Below are positions 34,768-44,256 of a stretch of 64,000 bases of DNA, one piece after another. Source of the stretch: Clostridium aciditolerans (GTDB taxonomy: Bacteria; Bacillota; Clostridia; Clostridiales; Clostridiaceae). Within the stretch, counting starts at the first letter, position 1. The number at the start of each line of letters is the position of its first letter. The notes beneath the pieces were generated by a model. The model ran no database searches, was not told where the DNA came from, and saw only the letters and a list, made by a program, of their open reading frames with translations. The position numbers and the translations under genes were made by a program. Location: positions 186,001 through 250,000 of the forward strand of contig NZ_JAEEGB010000026.1 of NCBI RefSeq assembly GCF_016316925.1. Reading direction: 5' to 3'.

Positions 34768-34840
34768 ACAAAAGAATATCGTAAAATTCAGTTCAAAGGT
34801 CTGAATTTTACGATAAAATGCACACTCTATTGTAACGCTT
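34768..34840. repeat. short palindromic repeat, copy C
   Basis: A perfect 14-bp stem (ATCGTAAAATTCAG/CTGAATTTTACGAT) with loop TTCAAAGGT at 34778-34814, followed by AAAATGCACACT and an outer CATTACAACA/TGTAACG pair. Shares the loop and arms with copy B and the arms with A and D. Confidence 0.75.
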
Positions 34841-34890
34841 TTAATATTTCTACATATATTAGTATGTAGTGTGTTTTAGGAGGAATAGAT

Positions 34891-35790
34891 TTGATCCATT
34901 ACTATCCATATTTCGGTTATATAACCAAATGTAAAAGGCATCCTATAACCTTTCCACCTCAACACCAGCCTGTACAGCCTGGATTAGAGTACCTTATGTT
35001 TCCAAGGCCCATATTCAATGATCCAGACTATACTGGAAGTGGCAAATTAAAAAATAAAGTTGCTTTAATTACTGGTGGAGATAGTGGTATTGGAAGAGCC
35101 GTATCCTTAGCCTTTGCCAAAGAAGGCGCAGACATTGTTATTGTATATCTTAACGAGCATATTGATGCGAGAGAAACAAAATCATTGGTAGAAGCTCAAG
35201 GAAGAAAGTGTATTTTAATTGCTGGTGACCTGAGGGAAGAGTCCTTCTGTAAAAAAATAGTTGAAGATACCCTTTGTGCTTTTGGTCACCTAGACATATT
35301 AGTTAATAATGCTGGAGTACAATTCCCACAGATAAGTCTTGAGAATATTACATCAGAGCAATTGGAAGCTACCTTCAGAACAAATATTTTTCCAATGTTT
35401 TATGTTACTAAGGCTGCTCTACCTCACCTCAAAAAAGGAAGTGCTATTATAAACACTGCTTCCGTTACAGCCTACAGAGGTGCTGAACTACTTATTGATT
35501 ATTCTTCTACAAAGGGAGCTGTTGTAAGCTTTACTCGTTCATTAGCTCTTTCTCTTGTATCAAAGGGTATAAGAGTTAATGGAGTTGCTCCTGGGCCTAC
35601 TTGGACACCTCTTCAACCTGCAAGCTATCCAGCATGGTATGTAGCATTCTTTGGTTCAAATACTCCTATGAAAAGAGCTGCTCAACCTGTAGAGCTAGCA
35701 CCTACTTATGTTTACTTAGCATCTAATGATTCTACCTATGTTACTGGCCAAATTCTTCACGTAGATGGCGGCAGCTTCTTAGGATCTTAA
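34891..35790 (+). CDS. SDR family oxidoreductase
   Basis: A 299-residue short-chain dehydrogenase with an N-terminal extension of about 50 residues. The NAD(P) site is ALITGGDSGIGRA (residues about 56-67), then NNAG near 143, the catalytic Ser in NTASVTAYRG and YSSTKGA (Tyr-x-x-x-Lys) near 212. The C-terminal GQILHVDGG is typical. The TTG at 34891 has AGGAGGA upstream. It resembles the YhdF/YghA group, general stress or spore-related reductases with unknown substrate. Confidence 0.9.
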   Translation: MIHYYPYFGYITKCKRHPITFPPQHQPVQPGLEYLMFPRPIFNDPDYTGSGKLKNKVALITGGDSGIGRAVSLAFAKEGADIVIVYLNEHIDARETKSLVEAQGRKCILIAGDLREESFCKKIVEDTLCAFGHLDILVNNAGVQFPQISLENITSEQLEATFRTNIFPMFYVTKAALPHLKKGSAIINTASVTAYRGAELLIDYSSTKGAVVSFTRSLALSLVSKGIRVNGVAPGPTWTPLQPASYPAWYVAFFGSNTPMKRAAQPVELAPTYVYLASNDSTYVTGQILHVDGGSFLGS

Positions 35791-35856
35791 AACTTTAAAT
35801 GCAGCTATTTCTTTGCGCTAATATCTTTTTAGATGTTAGCGTATTTCTAGATTATA

Positions 35857-36348
35857 CTAATGTCCATAAGAATCTATTAACCAAGGTGAATTTTTGTCTT
35901 TCCTGATTAAAATGTAATTATATTCATAATTCCCACTATCCTTTGGACCTACTCCCTCTTTTTTATATTTAACTTCAAAACCTACTTTAAAAATAATTAT
36001 ATTTTCTAATTCTGATTTTTCCTTTTCCATATCTATTATCTGACCCTTTTTTCTACTGCGTAGGTAGATTTCCTTATTAGTTTGATCGGTGTCTTCTATT
36101 ATATCGGTAACCTTAATATACTCTAAATTATCAAATCCCAATGCCGATTTTGAAGATTGATTTTTTTCCGTTGTTAATGAATTCATACCTTCCAAATTCT
36201 TTTGATTATAGTATTTAAAATACTCTTCTATCACATTCTTCGGCTCTAAGAAAGGCATTTCAACGCTTTTATCTTTTGAATTTTGAGTTGTACATCCTGT
36301 TAAAATTATTAATAGGCATAAAATTATTAATCCAACTTTCTTAATAAT
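35857..36348 (-). CDS. DUF4829-type lipoprotein, probable ATT start
   Basis: The reading frame extends upstream of the first ATG (36258) through a lipoprotein signal: IKKVGLIILCLLIILTGC with the lipobox LTGC. No ATG, GTG or TTG occurs in frame before it. The ATT at 36348, with AAGGGG 6-7 nt upstream, is the only sensible start. The mature part has the DUF4829 layout (NVIEEYFKYYNQKNLEGMNSL and a C-terminal ending SPWLIDSYGH) and is about 145 residues. Function is unknown. Confidence 0.6.
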   Translation of the reverse strand: MIKKVGLIILCLLIILTGCTTQNSKDKSVEMPFLEPKNVIEEYFKYYNQKNLEGMNSLTTEKNQSSKSALGFDNLEYIKVTDIIEDTDQTNKEIYLRSRKKGQIIDMEKEKSELENIIIFKVGFEVKYKKEGVGPKDSGNYEYNYILIRKDKNSPWLIDSYGH

Positions 36349-36494
36349 AACCGACCCCTTCCAAATATCTATTTATGTGAACAAAACATTTCAAAATAAT
36401 TATACTATATACTGAGAATTACATTTCTTACTTTTTTTATTGCCAATTATAATGTAATTCCCCGTAACAGGTATAACGTAGACTTTTTAACGTA

Positions 36495-37106
36495 TTATTT
36501 TACTAATTCTACTTCTCCTATGGATGTTATAACTAATTTAAATTTATTAACATTCTCATAAGAACTTAAAGGAAAGTTTGTAGATATTACTATCTTATTA
36601 TCCTTTGAGTCAATACTAAAACTACTTGATAGATATTCTTTTCCTTCTTCATCTACTAACTTCATATTCTTCCCCAAAAATGCATCTCCATCTTTATATT
36701 TTTCATCTACCGCAAAAGTTACATTAAATGATGTTGGTCTTGATTTAGCTGATATTATTTCTATTCCAGATTTATTACTTTCTACCTTGTATTCAACTGA
36801 ATTAACTGTATCTGATTTCCCTCCACTAAGTTTTAAATCCCATCTTCCATCAATACTTTTAAAATTTTCAGAGCTCTTATAAAATATTTTAACAGCTTCT
36901 ACTTCTACTACTGCATTTTCTAGCTTAGGTATGGAACCGCTAATAGATTCAAGAATCACATCATACTGAGCTTCACCATTTGCTAAATCTAATTCAGAAT
37001 TTTTATCAGATAATGAAGGTATATATTGACTTTTTCCTTTTAACGTTTTTGTATCTGGAATAATTTCTGCTATATAATCACCGTTTCCATTTCTTAAGCT
37101 ATATCT
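36495..37106 (-). pseudogene. truncated DUF4179/DUF5643-like secreted protein
   Basis: An open frame of about 204 codons that starts directly after a TAG at 37107-37109 and has no proper start or signal. The upstream text (RYSLRNGNGDYIAEIIPDTK) is coding in the same frame. A tiny frame MLRLEI with a ribosome site lies just upstream in another frame, suggesting frameshift or truncation. It resembles the C-terminal part of proteins such as the DUF4179 anti-sigma factor at 7421. The N-terminus is missing. Confidence 0.5.
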
Positions 37107-37133
37107 CTAGTCTTAGCATATCTACTCCTATTT

Positions 37134-38312
37134 TTAGTTTAATTTTAGTAATGATCTTATATATCTTCCTTTAATTCTAGATGCCACATTTTTATTGGTT
37201 ATAATCATAGATTCCATATCTATTGGAAATTTAGTTAAAAGCTCATAGCCCCCTTTTGTTACAAGAACTGTATCTGAATGTCTATATCCTCCTATTCCAT
37301 CAATATATATTCCTGGCTCTATGCTTATAATCATGTTTTCTTTAAGAACCTCATCATCGCCAATAGATATAAATGGTTTTTCATGGTTACTAAGGCCTAT
37401 GCCATGTCCTGTTCTATGCAATAAATTATTTTCATACCCTTGTTTTATAAGATATTCTCTTGCAGCTATGTCTATATCTGAACACTTAACCCCTGGCTTT
37501 ACAAGATTTAATGAAATATTACGTGCATTAATCATATGATTAAAATGTTCTCTATCTTCAGTTATAGCCTCCTCTAGGAAAAAGGTTCTTTCACATTCAG
37601 CAGCGTATCCATTAACCTTAAAATATGTCATTGCTACATTTGACCCTTTAGTCAATTTATTATCTAAATGAGGAATACTATGTGGCATTGAGCTTATAGG
37701 TGATGGCCATACTACAGAGGTTAAAGAAGTAAGTATTGGATCAAAATTTTTTCCCCGTATTAATTGTCGCTGAATAGCTCCTGACAATGTATGCATTTCT
37801 AAAACCGAAGCACCTATATATGCATTTTTAAATATGTTTTTCATTCCTAAATCTGCTAGCTTACATGTGTTGCGAATCATTTCTATCTCGTATGGAGTTT
37901 TGACTTTTCTCATTTCCTCTACTATATTTAAAATAATAATTTCATTGGCCACTATTTTACTTAAGATATTATGTGCAATATTATTTTCAACTCCAACTTT
38001 TTTGAAAGGTCTAATTATAGTTTCAAGAATATCATACCAGTTTTCCCCCTGCGTTGAAGTAGCCTCCCAATAGGACATTATTTCACATTCTATAGTTATT
38101 TTACTTAAGTGCTTTTCTTCCAGCTTAGGCGATAAAAATATTGGCTTTCCCTTTGATGGAACAATCATAAAAAATACTCTTTCTTCCGGTTTATATGCCA
38201 TTCCAGTAAAATATAATAAACTATCCTGATCTGTAAGAATATATGCATCTATATTATTTTTTGTTATTTCATTTTGTAAACACTTAATTCTTTTAGAAAG
38301 TTCTTTATTCAT
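37134..38312 (-). CDS. M24-family (Xaa-Pro peptidase-like) protein with altered metal site
   Basis: A 392-residue protein with a creatinase N-terminal domain (residues about 1-130) and the pita-bread M24 domain. Ligands kept are the His in HRTGHGIGL and the Glu in ISIEPGIY. The first Asp of the usual metal site is replaced (YFKVNGYAAECERTFF) and the last Glu is Ser in YRHSDT. Creatinases, which are M24 members that need no metal, also lack them. Hence it may be a non-metal M24 hydrolase or a variant peptidase. Downstream of an amidohydrolase gene in the same direction (138 bp apart). Confidence 0.85.
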   Translation of the reverse strand: MNKELSKRIKCLQNEITKNNIDAYILTDQDSLLYFTGMAYKPEERVFFMIVPSKGKPIFLSPKLEEKHLSKITIECEIMSYWEATSTQGENWYDILETIIRPFKKVGVENNIAHNILSKIVANEIIILNIVEEMRKVKTPYEIEMIRNTCKLADLGMKNIFKNAYIGASVLEMHTLSGAIQRQLIRGKNFDPILTSLTSVVWPSPISSMPHSIPHLDNKLTKGSNVAMTYFKVNGYAAECERTFFLEEAITEDREHFNHMINARNISLNLVKPGVKCSDIDIAAREYLIKQGYENNLLHRTGHGIGLSNHEKPFISIGDDEVLKENMIISIEPGIYIDGIGGYRHSDTVLVTKGGYELLTKFPIDMESMIITNKNVASRIKGRYIRSLLKLN

Positions 38313-38450
38313 AATTAAATCCTCCTATACATAGATATCAAGTTCATAAAATTGATTTACACAACGGAATATATTTCCCGAGAAATGAAGTTAGATATCT
38401 ATATTTATAAATAAATTTATTATCTGACCTATCTAATCTTAACCTTAAAA

Positions 38451-39767
38451 CTATTGTATTGACTCTAAAAGATCGTCAATTTCCTTTGATTTTTTTACTC
38501 TAGGATTATTTATAACATTGCCTCTAATGACAACCATAGATGGCTTTGATAAAGCTCTAATATTCTTTAGAGGATTTTCATCTAACACTACTAAATCCGC
38601 ATTTTTCCCTATATCTATAGAGCCAGTATAGTTATCAATGCCAAGAATTTCAGCATTTGACTTAGTTGCATGATAAATTGCCTGCTTTGGAGTTATCCCT
38701 ACATATCTAATAAGATAGTCTAACTCTCTCCATGTATTATAATGTGTTACATAAGGCATGGAAGCATCAGTACCTAGTCCAACTTTTATATCATTTTCAA
38801 AGGCTTGTTTTGCACACTTAAGCATTTCATCACAAACAATAAGTGAATTTTGCTTAGTTACATCATCTATTTTAGTAATCTTTTCATCTAAAATACTCAT
38901 TGGAATTGAAGCATGTAGAGTTGTTATAAGAGCTGAATAGCCTCTTAATGCTTTAGGGTTATCTTTAAAAAGGCCTATAATTTCATCATCCATTTCTCCT
39001 CCATGTTCTATGGTGTCAACTCCTCCTTTTAAAGCAATTCTTAGACCTTCTTTACTTTCTACATGTGCAGCTACTAGCAATCCTTTTTTATGAGCTTCAT
39101 CACAAATAGCTCTTACTTCTTCTTCAGTCATTTCCAGTCTACCTGCCTGTCCTACCGCTTTACCATCAGTAACTCCTCCAGTAACACAAATCTTAATAAA
39201 GTCCACTCCATTTTTGAGATTTGTTCTAACAGATTTTCTTCCTTCCCAAGGTGAATCACTAACTAAAGATAAATATGGAGCGCCATGACCTCCTGTTACA
39301 CTTAGCATATATCCAGAAACTATAAGATTAGGACCTAAATATTTGTTGCTATTTATATCTTCTCTTATCTCTACATCTTTATATAAAAAGTCTCCTACAC
39401 ATCGTATAGTGGTAACTCCTGAATTTAAGGTATCAATTACATTGCTTTTCATTCTACGCTTTAAAAAGTTTTCTCCTAGTTTTGTCTTTAATAATTTAAA
39501 AACTATTTTTTGTTGTTTATCATTTTTAGCAATTTTCAAAGGTTTGCCCTTAGAAAATAAATGTACATGAGCATTTATTAAACCAGGCATTACATATTTA
39601 TTTGCTATATCTACTATCTCATAATTTGAAGGAATTTCTATTTCGCTCTTATTCCCTATTTTGTGAATAACTCCTTTGTCATTAACTAAAATTATCATGT
39701 TATTTTTAGGCTCCTCTGCACTGCCATCAATTACATTGCAGTTTATAAAAGCATAATTCTTATTCAT
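38451..39767 (-). CDS. amidohydrolase superfamily metal-dependent hydrolase
   Basis: A 438-residue TIM-barrel enzyme. HAHVH-type ligands are seen in GLINAHVHLF (near residue 66), Lys in FIKICVTGG (near 195), His in VAAHVES and IEHG (near 235 and 255) and Asp in GLGTDAS (near 340). These are marks of the imidazolonepropionase/Xaa-Pro dipeptidase-like group. With the downstream M24 protein it may break down Xaa-Pro peptides or cyclic amides. Transcribed from the TetR side with its own start. Confidence 0.9.
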   Translation of the reverse strand: MNKNYAFINCNVIDGSAEEPKNNMIILVNDKGVIHKIGNKSEIEIPSNYEIVDIANKYVMPGLINAHVHLFSKGKPLKIAKNDKQQKIVFKLLKTKLGENFLKRRMKSNVIDTLNSGVTTIRCVGDFLYKDVEIREDINSNKYLGPNLIVSGYMLSVTGGHGAPYLSLVSDSPWEGRKSVRTNLKNGVDFIKICVTGGVTDGKAVGQAGRLEMTEEEVRAICDEAHKKGLLVAAHVESKEGLRIALKGGVDTIEHGGEMDDEIIGLFKDNPKALRGYSALITTLHASIPMSILDEKITKIDDVTKQNSLIVCDEMLKCAKQAFENDIKVGLGTDASMPYVTHYNTWRELDYLIRYVGITPKQAIYHATKSNAEILGIDNYTGSIDIGKNADLVVLDENPLKNIRALSKPSMVVIRGNVINNPRVKKSKEIDDLLESIQ

Positions 39768-39816
39768 ATTTTCCCCCTTTATTTTTGAATATTGAATACG
39801 TTATTCACTTTTGGAT

Positions 39817-39858
39817 TAAAAAAAATCGCCAAGTCAACCTTGGAATTGCCGATTTTTT
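39817..39858 (-). terminator. terminator of the TetR gene
   Basis: AAAAAATCG/CGATTTTTT outer stem with an inner CCAA/TTGG, and T-rich on the minus strand. It separates the TetR gene from the amidohydrolase gene. Confidence 0.7.
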
Positions 39859-39876
39859 CGCGCCTTTAAAGTTCTT

Positions 39877-39966
39877 ATATAGATATCCAGCTTCAATAAT
39901 TAACCTTGCTAAGGTACCCCTATAAATACTGATACTAAGTCAATCACTCATCTTGGATATCTATAT
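39877..39966. repeat. inverted repeat with 66-bp spacer
   Basis: ATATAGATATCC (39877-39888) and its exact complement GGATATCTATAT (39955-39966). They flank a small ACCTT/AAGGT hairpin. The right arm overlaps the stop side of the TetR gene. Could be an operator or a structured RNA element. Confidence 0.4.
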
Positions 39967-39967
39967 G

Positions 39968-40579
39968 CTATTCATTCAAGCCATTGATACCATATAGTCT
40001 ATATATATTAAGTGCTTTAAAAATAGTTATTCTACTCTCTTCACTCATTTCTTCCTTTAATACATCCAGCACCATATTTATAAGACTATTTATTATTATT
40101 TTCATTAATCTAACGCTTTCCTCAACACATAAATTGTATCTTTTATGATCTTTTCTTAAGTATGTTCTTTTTGCTACAACAATAGAATTTATTAAATCCT
40201 CTTTAGCCTTTTCATATCTTGTTCCTTTGCTTTTTTCAAAAATAATTAAAAGCTGCATACGGTATTTTATAACCATATTTATATGCTCTTCAGTTAAAAA
40301 ATCATGCTCTCCAATTTGATGATTATTTAAATAGTTCTTATTATAAGTATGAACACTTTCAACAAGATATTCCTTCAAAAAAATCATAAGTCTTTCTGGA
40401 ACTACAGAGTAAAATAAATCTTCTTTATTTTTAAAGTAAGTATATATATTGCCTACAGAGACATTAGCTTCTTTTGCTATATCACTCATTTTAGTATCTA
40501 AATAGCCTTTTTGAGAAAAAATTTTAAGGGCCGCATTTTCTACTTCTTTTTTTACTTCCTCTTTTTTTGCCTGCACCAT
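39968..40579 (-). CDS. TetR family regulator
   Basis: 203 residues from MVQAKKEEVKKEV, with AAGGAG upstream; longer starts lack a site. The HTH is MSDIAKEANVSVGNIYTYFKNKEDLF (residues about 32-57). The C-terminal ligand domain is helical and not similar to a named subfamily. It precedes the amidohydrolase and M24 genes on the same strand, which it may repress. A terminator lies between. Confidence 0.9.
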   Translation of the reverse strand: MVQAKKEEVKKEVENAALKIFSQKGYLDTKMSDIAKEANVSVGNIYTYFKNKEDLFYSVVPERLMIFLKEYLVESVHTYNKNYLNNHQIGEHDFLTEEHINMVIKYRMQLLIIFEKSKGTRYEKAKEDLINSIVVAKRTYLRKDHKRYNLCVEESVRLMKIIINSLINMVLDVLKEEMSEESRITIFKALNIYRLYGINGLNE

Positions 40580-40654
40580 ATAAATCTCCTTATAAAATTG
40601 AATAACAAATTCATTTTTGAGTTTAATACTATTAATAGCTTTTGTCAATATAAT

Positions 40655-41385
40655 TTATCTGCTTATTTCAATGCCAAAAAAATTATCATCATCTAGTCTT
40701 ATGGTATTCCCCTGCATATCTGTTAGTATTATTTCATCAATAATGCCGTTCCCGTTACCATTTGATGAAAGTCGTCCTCCTTTTATCATATATTCATCTA
40801 AATTAATTTTAAAGGTTTTAGTTTCATCGCATTTAATCTAAAAATAGCCCTATTTCCATCCTTAGTAAAAATGTCAATGTGCTCAGTACCTTCTTCTCTG
40901 TAAAAGGGACTGTCAATTGTTAAATAGAACTCCTTGCTTTTACTTGCATAATTTTTCACCTGAATCTCTGCATTAAATTCAGTATATTTCATCGCTTCTG
41001 ATTTGTATTCCATTTTACTATTCTTAGAATTATAGCCTACTGATAACAAGCCATTTGAATGTCTTTTTATACTTATAACAGCGGCATTTGTAATTAAGGA
41101 AAATGTAGTAATAAATGCTATGACTAAAAATATTACATTTCTTGTTCTTATGCCTAACCCACCAATAACATATTTTCGGACCAGATATAACCCTAAGATT
41201 ACTAGTATACTAAAGTAAAAAATGGTTAAGTGAACTCCACTATACTCCCCAGTCCATGATTTTAAACCAATAAATTCAAGAACATAATCCCCTAATGCAT
41301 GCGTATACCTTGTTGTTATCATCATATAAAAAGAAATTGATAATAACATAATTGACATGATTCCTTTAACTTTCTTACTGATAAT
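40655..41385 (-). pseudogene. frameshifted membrane-anchored protein
   Basis: An open frame codes for about three membrane helices (residues about 1-110) and an outer domain that ends abruptly at 40798 with MKLKPLKLI. In the next frame the sequence continues without stop as KCDETKTFKINLDEYM and SSNGNGNGIIDEI to 40655, so one base appears lost or gained near 40835. The first ATG (41358) lacks a good ribosome site, whereas ATT 41385 follows GGAGGGG and adds MISKKVKGI. Function unknown. Confidence 0.5.
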
Positions 41386-41533
41386 AACCCCTCCCTCTAT
41401 CTACTGGTAAGTTATATCTTATATCCATTCTATACACTACATTTACTTCTTCCATGTATATTATATATTCTACAAATAGTGCCATTCCCCTTTACTTTAT
41501 GCCTAAAACTACTAAATTAGTATATAAACGTCA

Positions 41534-41687
41534 CTATAGAGATGTTATTGCAGCTACTCTAGCTCCTCTTATTTCATCATTTATTTAACTGTATCTGTCC
41601 ATCTCCAAGTATTAAATAAGCATAGTCATTTTTAAAATATAATGCAAATTTTAATCTAGTTAAATATTTATCAGCTTGAATTGACTT
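41534..41687 (-). pseudogene. remnant of a decayed gene under the cytolysin promoter
   Basis: On the minus strand an open segment reads [17 protein letters not shown], then YAYLILGDGQIQ, and after a one-base shift NDEIRGARVAAITSL and a stop. No start or ribosome site is present. The cytolysin -35 element lies inside it. I do not recognise the parent gene. Confidence 0.35.
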
Positions 41688-41709
41688 CTATGGAAAGTTA
41701 TGGTATAAT
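41681..41709 (+). promoter_or_regulatory. cytolysin promoter
   Basis: TTGACT (41681-41686) and TATAAT (41704-41709) with 17 bp between and TGG before the -10 (extended -10). The AAGGAGG site begins about 10 bp later, so transcription starts very near the ribosome site. No regulator sites were recognised. Confidence 0.75.
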
Positions 41710-41733
41710 TTGTTTAAAAAAGGAGGGGATTTC

Positions 41734-43263
41734 TTGAAGATTATAAAGCATTTTAAGGGGACAAAATTATTAGTATGCCTATTGGTTAGTTTATTTGTTA
41801 TTCAAAATCCACTTATTTGCTTTGCTGAAGCACCTACAACTAGTTTGACTAGTGGGACAAGCAAAACTAGTGATATTGATACTGGCATAGCAAACTTAAA
41901 CTATAATAAAAACCAAGTTTTAGCAGTAAATGGTGATAACATAGAAAGTTTTATTCCAAAAGAAGGCTTAAATTCAAATGGAAAATTTATAGTAGTTGAA
42001 CGTAATAAAAAATCACTTACGACTTCACCAGTGGATATTTCAATTATTGATTCTATGACTGATAGAACATATCCAGGAGCATTACAACTTGCAAATGATG
42101 CTTTTGCCGACAATCAACCTAATGTATTGATGTGCAAGAGAAAACCTTTAAATATCAGTATAGATTTGCCAGGTATGAAAAAAGAAAATACAATAACCGT
42201 TCAAAATCCAACATACGGTAATGTATCTGGAGCCATAGATGAGTTAGTATCTACTTGGAATGACAAGTATTCATCAACACACACTTTACCTGCAAGAACA
42301 CAGTATTCAGAATCTATGGTTCATAGTAAATCTCAAATAGCAAGTGCTCTTAATGTTAACGCTAAAGTTCTTGACAACTCACTTGGAATTGACTTTAATG
42401 CTATAGCAAATGGAGAGAAAAAAGTTATGGTTGCTGCATATAAGCAAATATTTTATACCGTAAGTGCAGAATTACCTAACAATCCATCAGATCTTTTTGA
42501 TGATAGCGTTACTTTTGAGGAATTAACCCGTAAGGGAGTAAGTAATTCAGCGCCACCTGTTATGGTGTCAAATGTAGCTTATGGAAGAACAATTTATGTA
42601 AAATTAGAGACAACCTCTAAGAGCAAAGATGTACAAGCTGCCTTTGAAGCATTAATTAAGAATAACAATGTAAAATCTAGTGCACAATACAAAGATATTC
42701 TTGATGAAAGTTCATTTACTGCAGTAGTGTTGGGTGGAGATTCAAAAGAACATAACAAAATTATCTCAAAAGATTTTGATGAAATACGAAATGTAATTAA
42801 AGATAATGCAGAATTTAGTCCTAAAAATCCAGCATACCCAATTTCATATACAAGTGTTTTCTTAAAAGATAACTCAGTTGCTGCTGTTCATAATAAAACA
42901 GATTATATTGAGACTACATCAACAGAATATTCTAAAGGTAAAATACTTCTTGATCATTATGGTGCATATGTTGCTCAATTTGAAGTATCCTGGGATGAAT
43001 TTTCATATGATGAGAATGGAAAAGAAATATTAACACATAAAACATGGTCAGGAAACTACCAAGACAAAACGGCTCATTACTCTACAGTAATACCACTTCC
43101 ACCTAATTCAAAAAATATAAGAATTATGGCAAGAGAATGTACAGGCCTTGCATGGGAGTGGTGGAGAACAATTATTGACGAATATAATGTTCCATTATCA
43201 AATGAAATAAAAGTTTCAATTGGAGGAACTACATTATACCCAAAAGCTAATATTAGCTATTAA
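41734..43263 (+). CDS. cholesterol-dependent cytolysin (thiol-activated)
   Basis: A 509-residue pore-forming toxin of the perfringolysin O/tetanolysin/botulinolysin type. It has a signal peptide ([22 protein letters not shown], residues about 13-34), a body with [12 protein letters not shown] and [17 protein letters not shown], and the canonical undecapeptide [11 protein letters not shown] at residues 468-478. The cholesterol-recognition Thr-Leu pair is present in GGTTLYP. The TTG at 41734 is preferred, with AAGGAGG 9-10 nt upstream; the TTG at 41710 precedes the site. Secreted monomers bind cholesterol and form pores in animal cells. It has its own strong promoter and terminator. Confidence 0.97.
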   Translation: MKIIKHFKGTKLLVCLLVSLFVIQNPLICFAEAPTTSLTSGTSKTSDIDTGIANLNYNKNQVLAVNGDNIESFIPKEGLNSNGKFIVVERNKKSLTTSPVDISIIDSMTDRTYPGALQLANDAFADNQPNVLMCKRKPLNISIDLPGMKKENTITVQNPTYGNVSGAIDELVSTWNDKYSSTHTLPARTQYSESMVHSKSQIASALNVNAKVLDNSLGIDFNAIANGEKKVMVAAYKQIFYTVSAELPNNPSDLFDDSVTFEELTRKGVSNSAPPVMVSNVAYGRTIYVKLETTSKSKDVQAAFEALIKNNNVKSSAQYKDILDESSFTAVVLGGDSKEHNKIISKDFDEIRNVIKDNAEFSPKNPAYPISYTSVFLKDNSVAAVHNKTDYIETTSTEYSKGKILLDHYGAYVAQFEVSWDEFSYDENGKEILTHKTWSGNYQDKTAHYSTVIPLPPNSKNIRIMARECTGLAWEWWRTIIDEYNVPLSNEIKVSIGGTTLYPKANISY

Positions 43264-43273
43264 CCATGATAGA

Positions 43274-43324
43274 CACCCTTTTGGTTTCGGTATTTAACAT
43301 ATCACCAAAAGGGTGCCTTTTTTT
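43274..43324 (+). terminator. cytolysin terminator
   Basis: CACCCTTTTGGT pairs with ACCAAAAGGGTG, followed by eight T on the plus strand. The interval to 43391 shows nothing else. Confidence 0.9.
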
Positions 43325-43391
43325 GCAGCAAAACAATTTTCTAATGCCCCTCAGGAATCATTAGCGGACCTTGGGTACGTCTTGCTAATCA

Positions 43392-43721
43392 TCAATTAAA
43401 TACAAAATTTTGGATAACCAAGAAAATTCCCCAACCACAAATCCCTAAGACAATTGATAAAGATAACGATATATAAGCTCTTAATGACATTGCTACAATC
43501 AATAGCAATATTATTGTTGCTGGAAATCCTTTTAAAACACCAAATACGAATTTGCTAAGATTTTGTGTTTGCTCACCTTGTATGGAAATCCAGATTAAGC
43601 TTAACAAACTAACTAATGGCAATGCTGCAATAATTCCACCATATGTAGGAGATCTCTTTGCTATTTCTGTTACTGCTCCAATTATTACCGCTGAAATCAA
43701 AACTTTTACTATCGCAAACAC
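43392..43721 (-). CDS. DUF3147 small membrane protein
   Basis: A 109-residue protein with four predicted helices and the DUF3147 features AKRSPTYGGIIAALPLVSLLSLIW (residues about 22-45). Role unknown; members are often next to regulators. The GTG at 43721 has GAGGAGG 8 nt upstream and overlaps the end of the MarR gene by 13 bp, so they form one operon. Confidence 0.87.
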   Translation of the reverse strand: MFAIVKVLISAVIIGAVTEIAKRSPTYGGIIAALPLVSLLSLIWISIQGEQTQNLSKFVFGVLKGFPATIILLLIVAMSLRAYISLSLSIVLGICGWGIFLVIQNFVFN

Positions 43722-44134
43722 TTTTTAGCCTCCTCGCTAAATATCAAAAATGCCTTCTGTATTATTTCCAATTCAGAGTTACTAAGAGATTCAAAAATTT
43801 TCTTTAATTTAGCCTCATCCAATTTTGTATGTTGATACAGCTTATATTTACCTTCTTCAGTTATTTTGACTATAGTTTTTCTTTCATCTACTTCACTTCT
43901 TTGCTTAGTAACGAAACCCTTCTTTATTAGTCTTTTAATGTGTTCAGAAGCTGTATTTGAGGATGTATCTATATGCTTTGCTAAATCTCCAATAGTTGCC
44001 TCTTTATTTTTATCAATATACTGTAACAATCTAATTGCTTGGTGAGTCAAGTTTTCTTTATCTACATTATGTAATAGATAGTAAATATCCGTCCATTGTT
44101 CATTAATTATTTTAATACTATTTTCTAATTCCAT
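43709..44134 (-). CDS. MarR family regulator
   Basis: 141 residues from MELENSIKIINEQW, with GAGGTG upstream; the GTG at 44143 overlaps that site. Winged helix: IGDLAKHIDTSSNTASEHIKRLIKKG as the recognition helix and KQRSEVDERKTIVKITEEG as the wing. It probably represses its own operon through the palindrome in the promoter. Confidence 0.9.
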   Translation of the reverse strand: MELENSIKIINEQWTDIYYLLHNVDKENLTHQAIRLLQYIDKNKEATIGDLAKHIDTSSNTASEHIKRLIKKGFVTKQRSEVDERKTIVKITEEGKYKLYQHTKLDEAKLKKIFESLSNSELEIIQKAFLIFSEEAKKCLR

Positions 44135-44163
44135 AATAATCACCTCTATTTATATCTTATTAT

Positions 44164-44176
44164 ACGATATAATCGT
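44164..44176. promoter_or_regulatory. MarR operator candidate
   Basis: ACGAT-ATA-ATCGT lies directly downstream of a TTGACA element on the minus strand, 30 bp before the MarR start, where repressor binding would block RNA polymerase. Confidence 0.5.
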
Positions 44177-44256
44177 TTGTCAAGATATAAATAGTATAGT
44201 CAAAAATGGCAGCTATACTACTTGAAAGAGGTAGTCCATAACGATTTATTCATTCT

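Noticed and set aside
41710-41733. Upstream TTG as cytolysin start
   Set aside because: The ribosome site AAGGAGG lies after this TTG and before the TTG at 41734.
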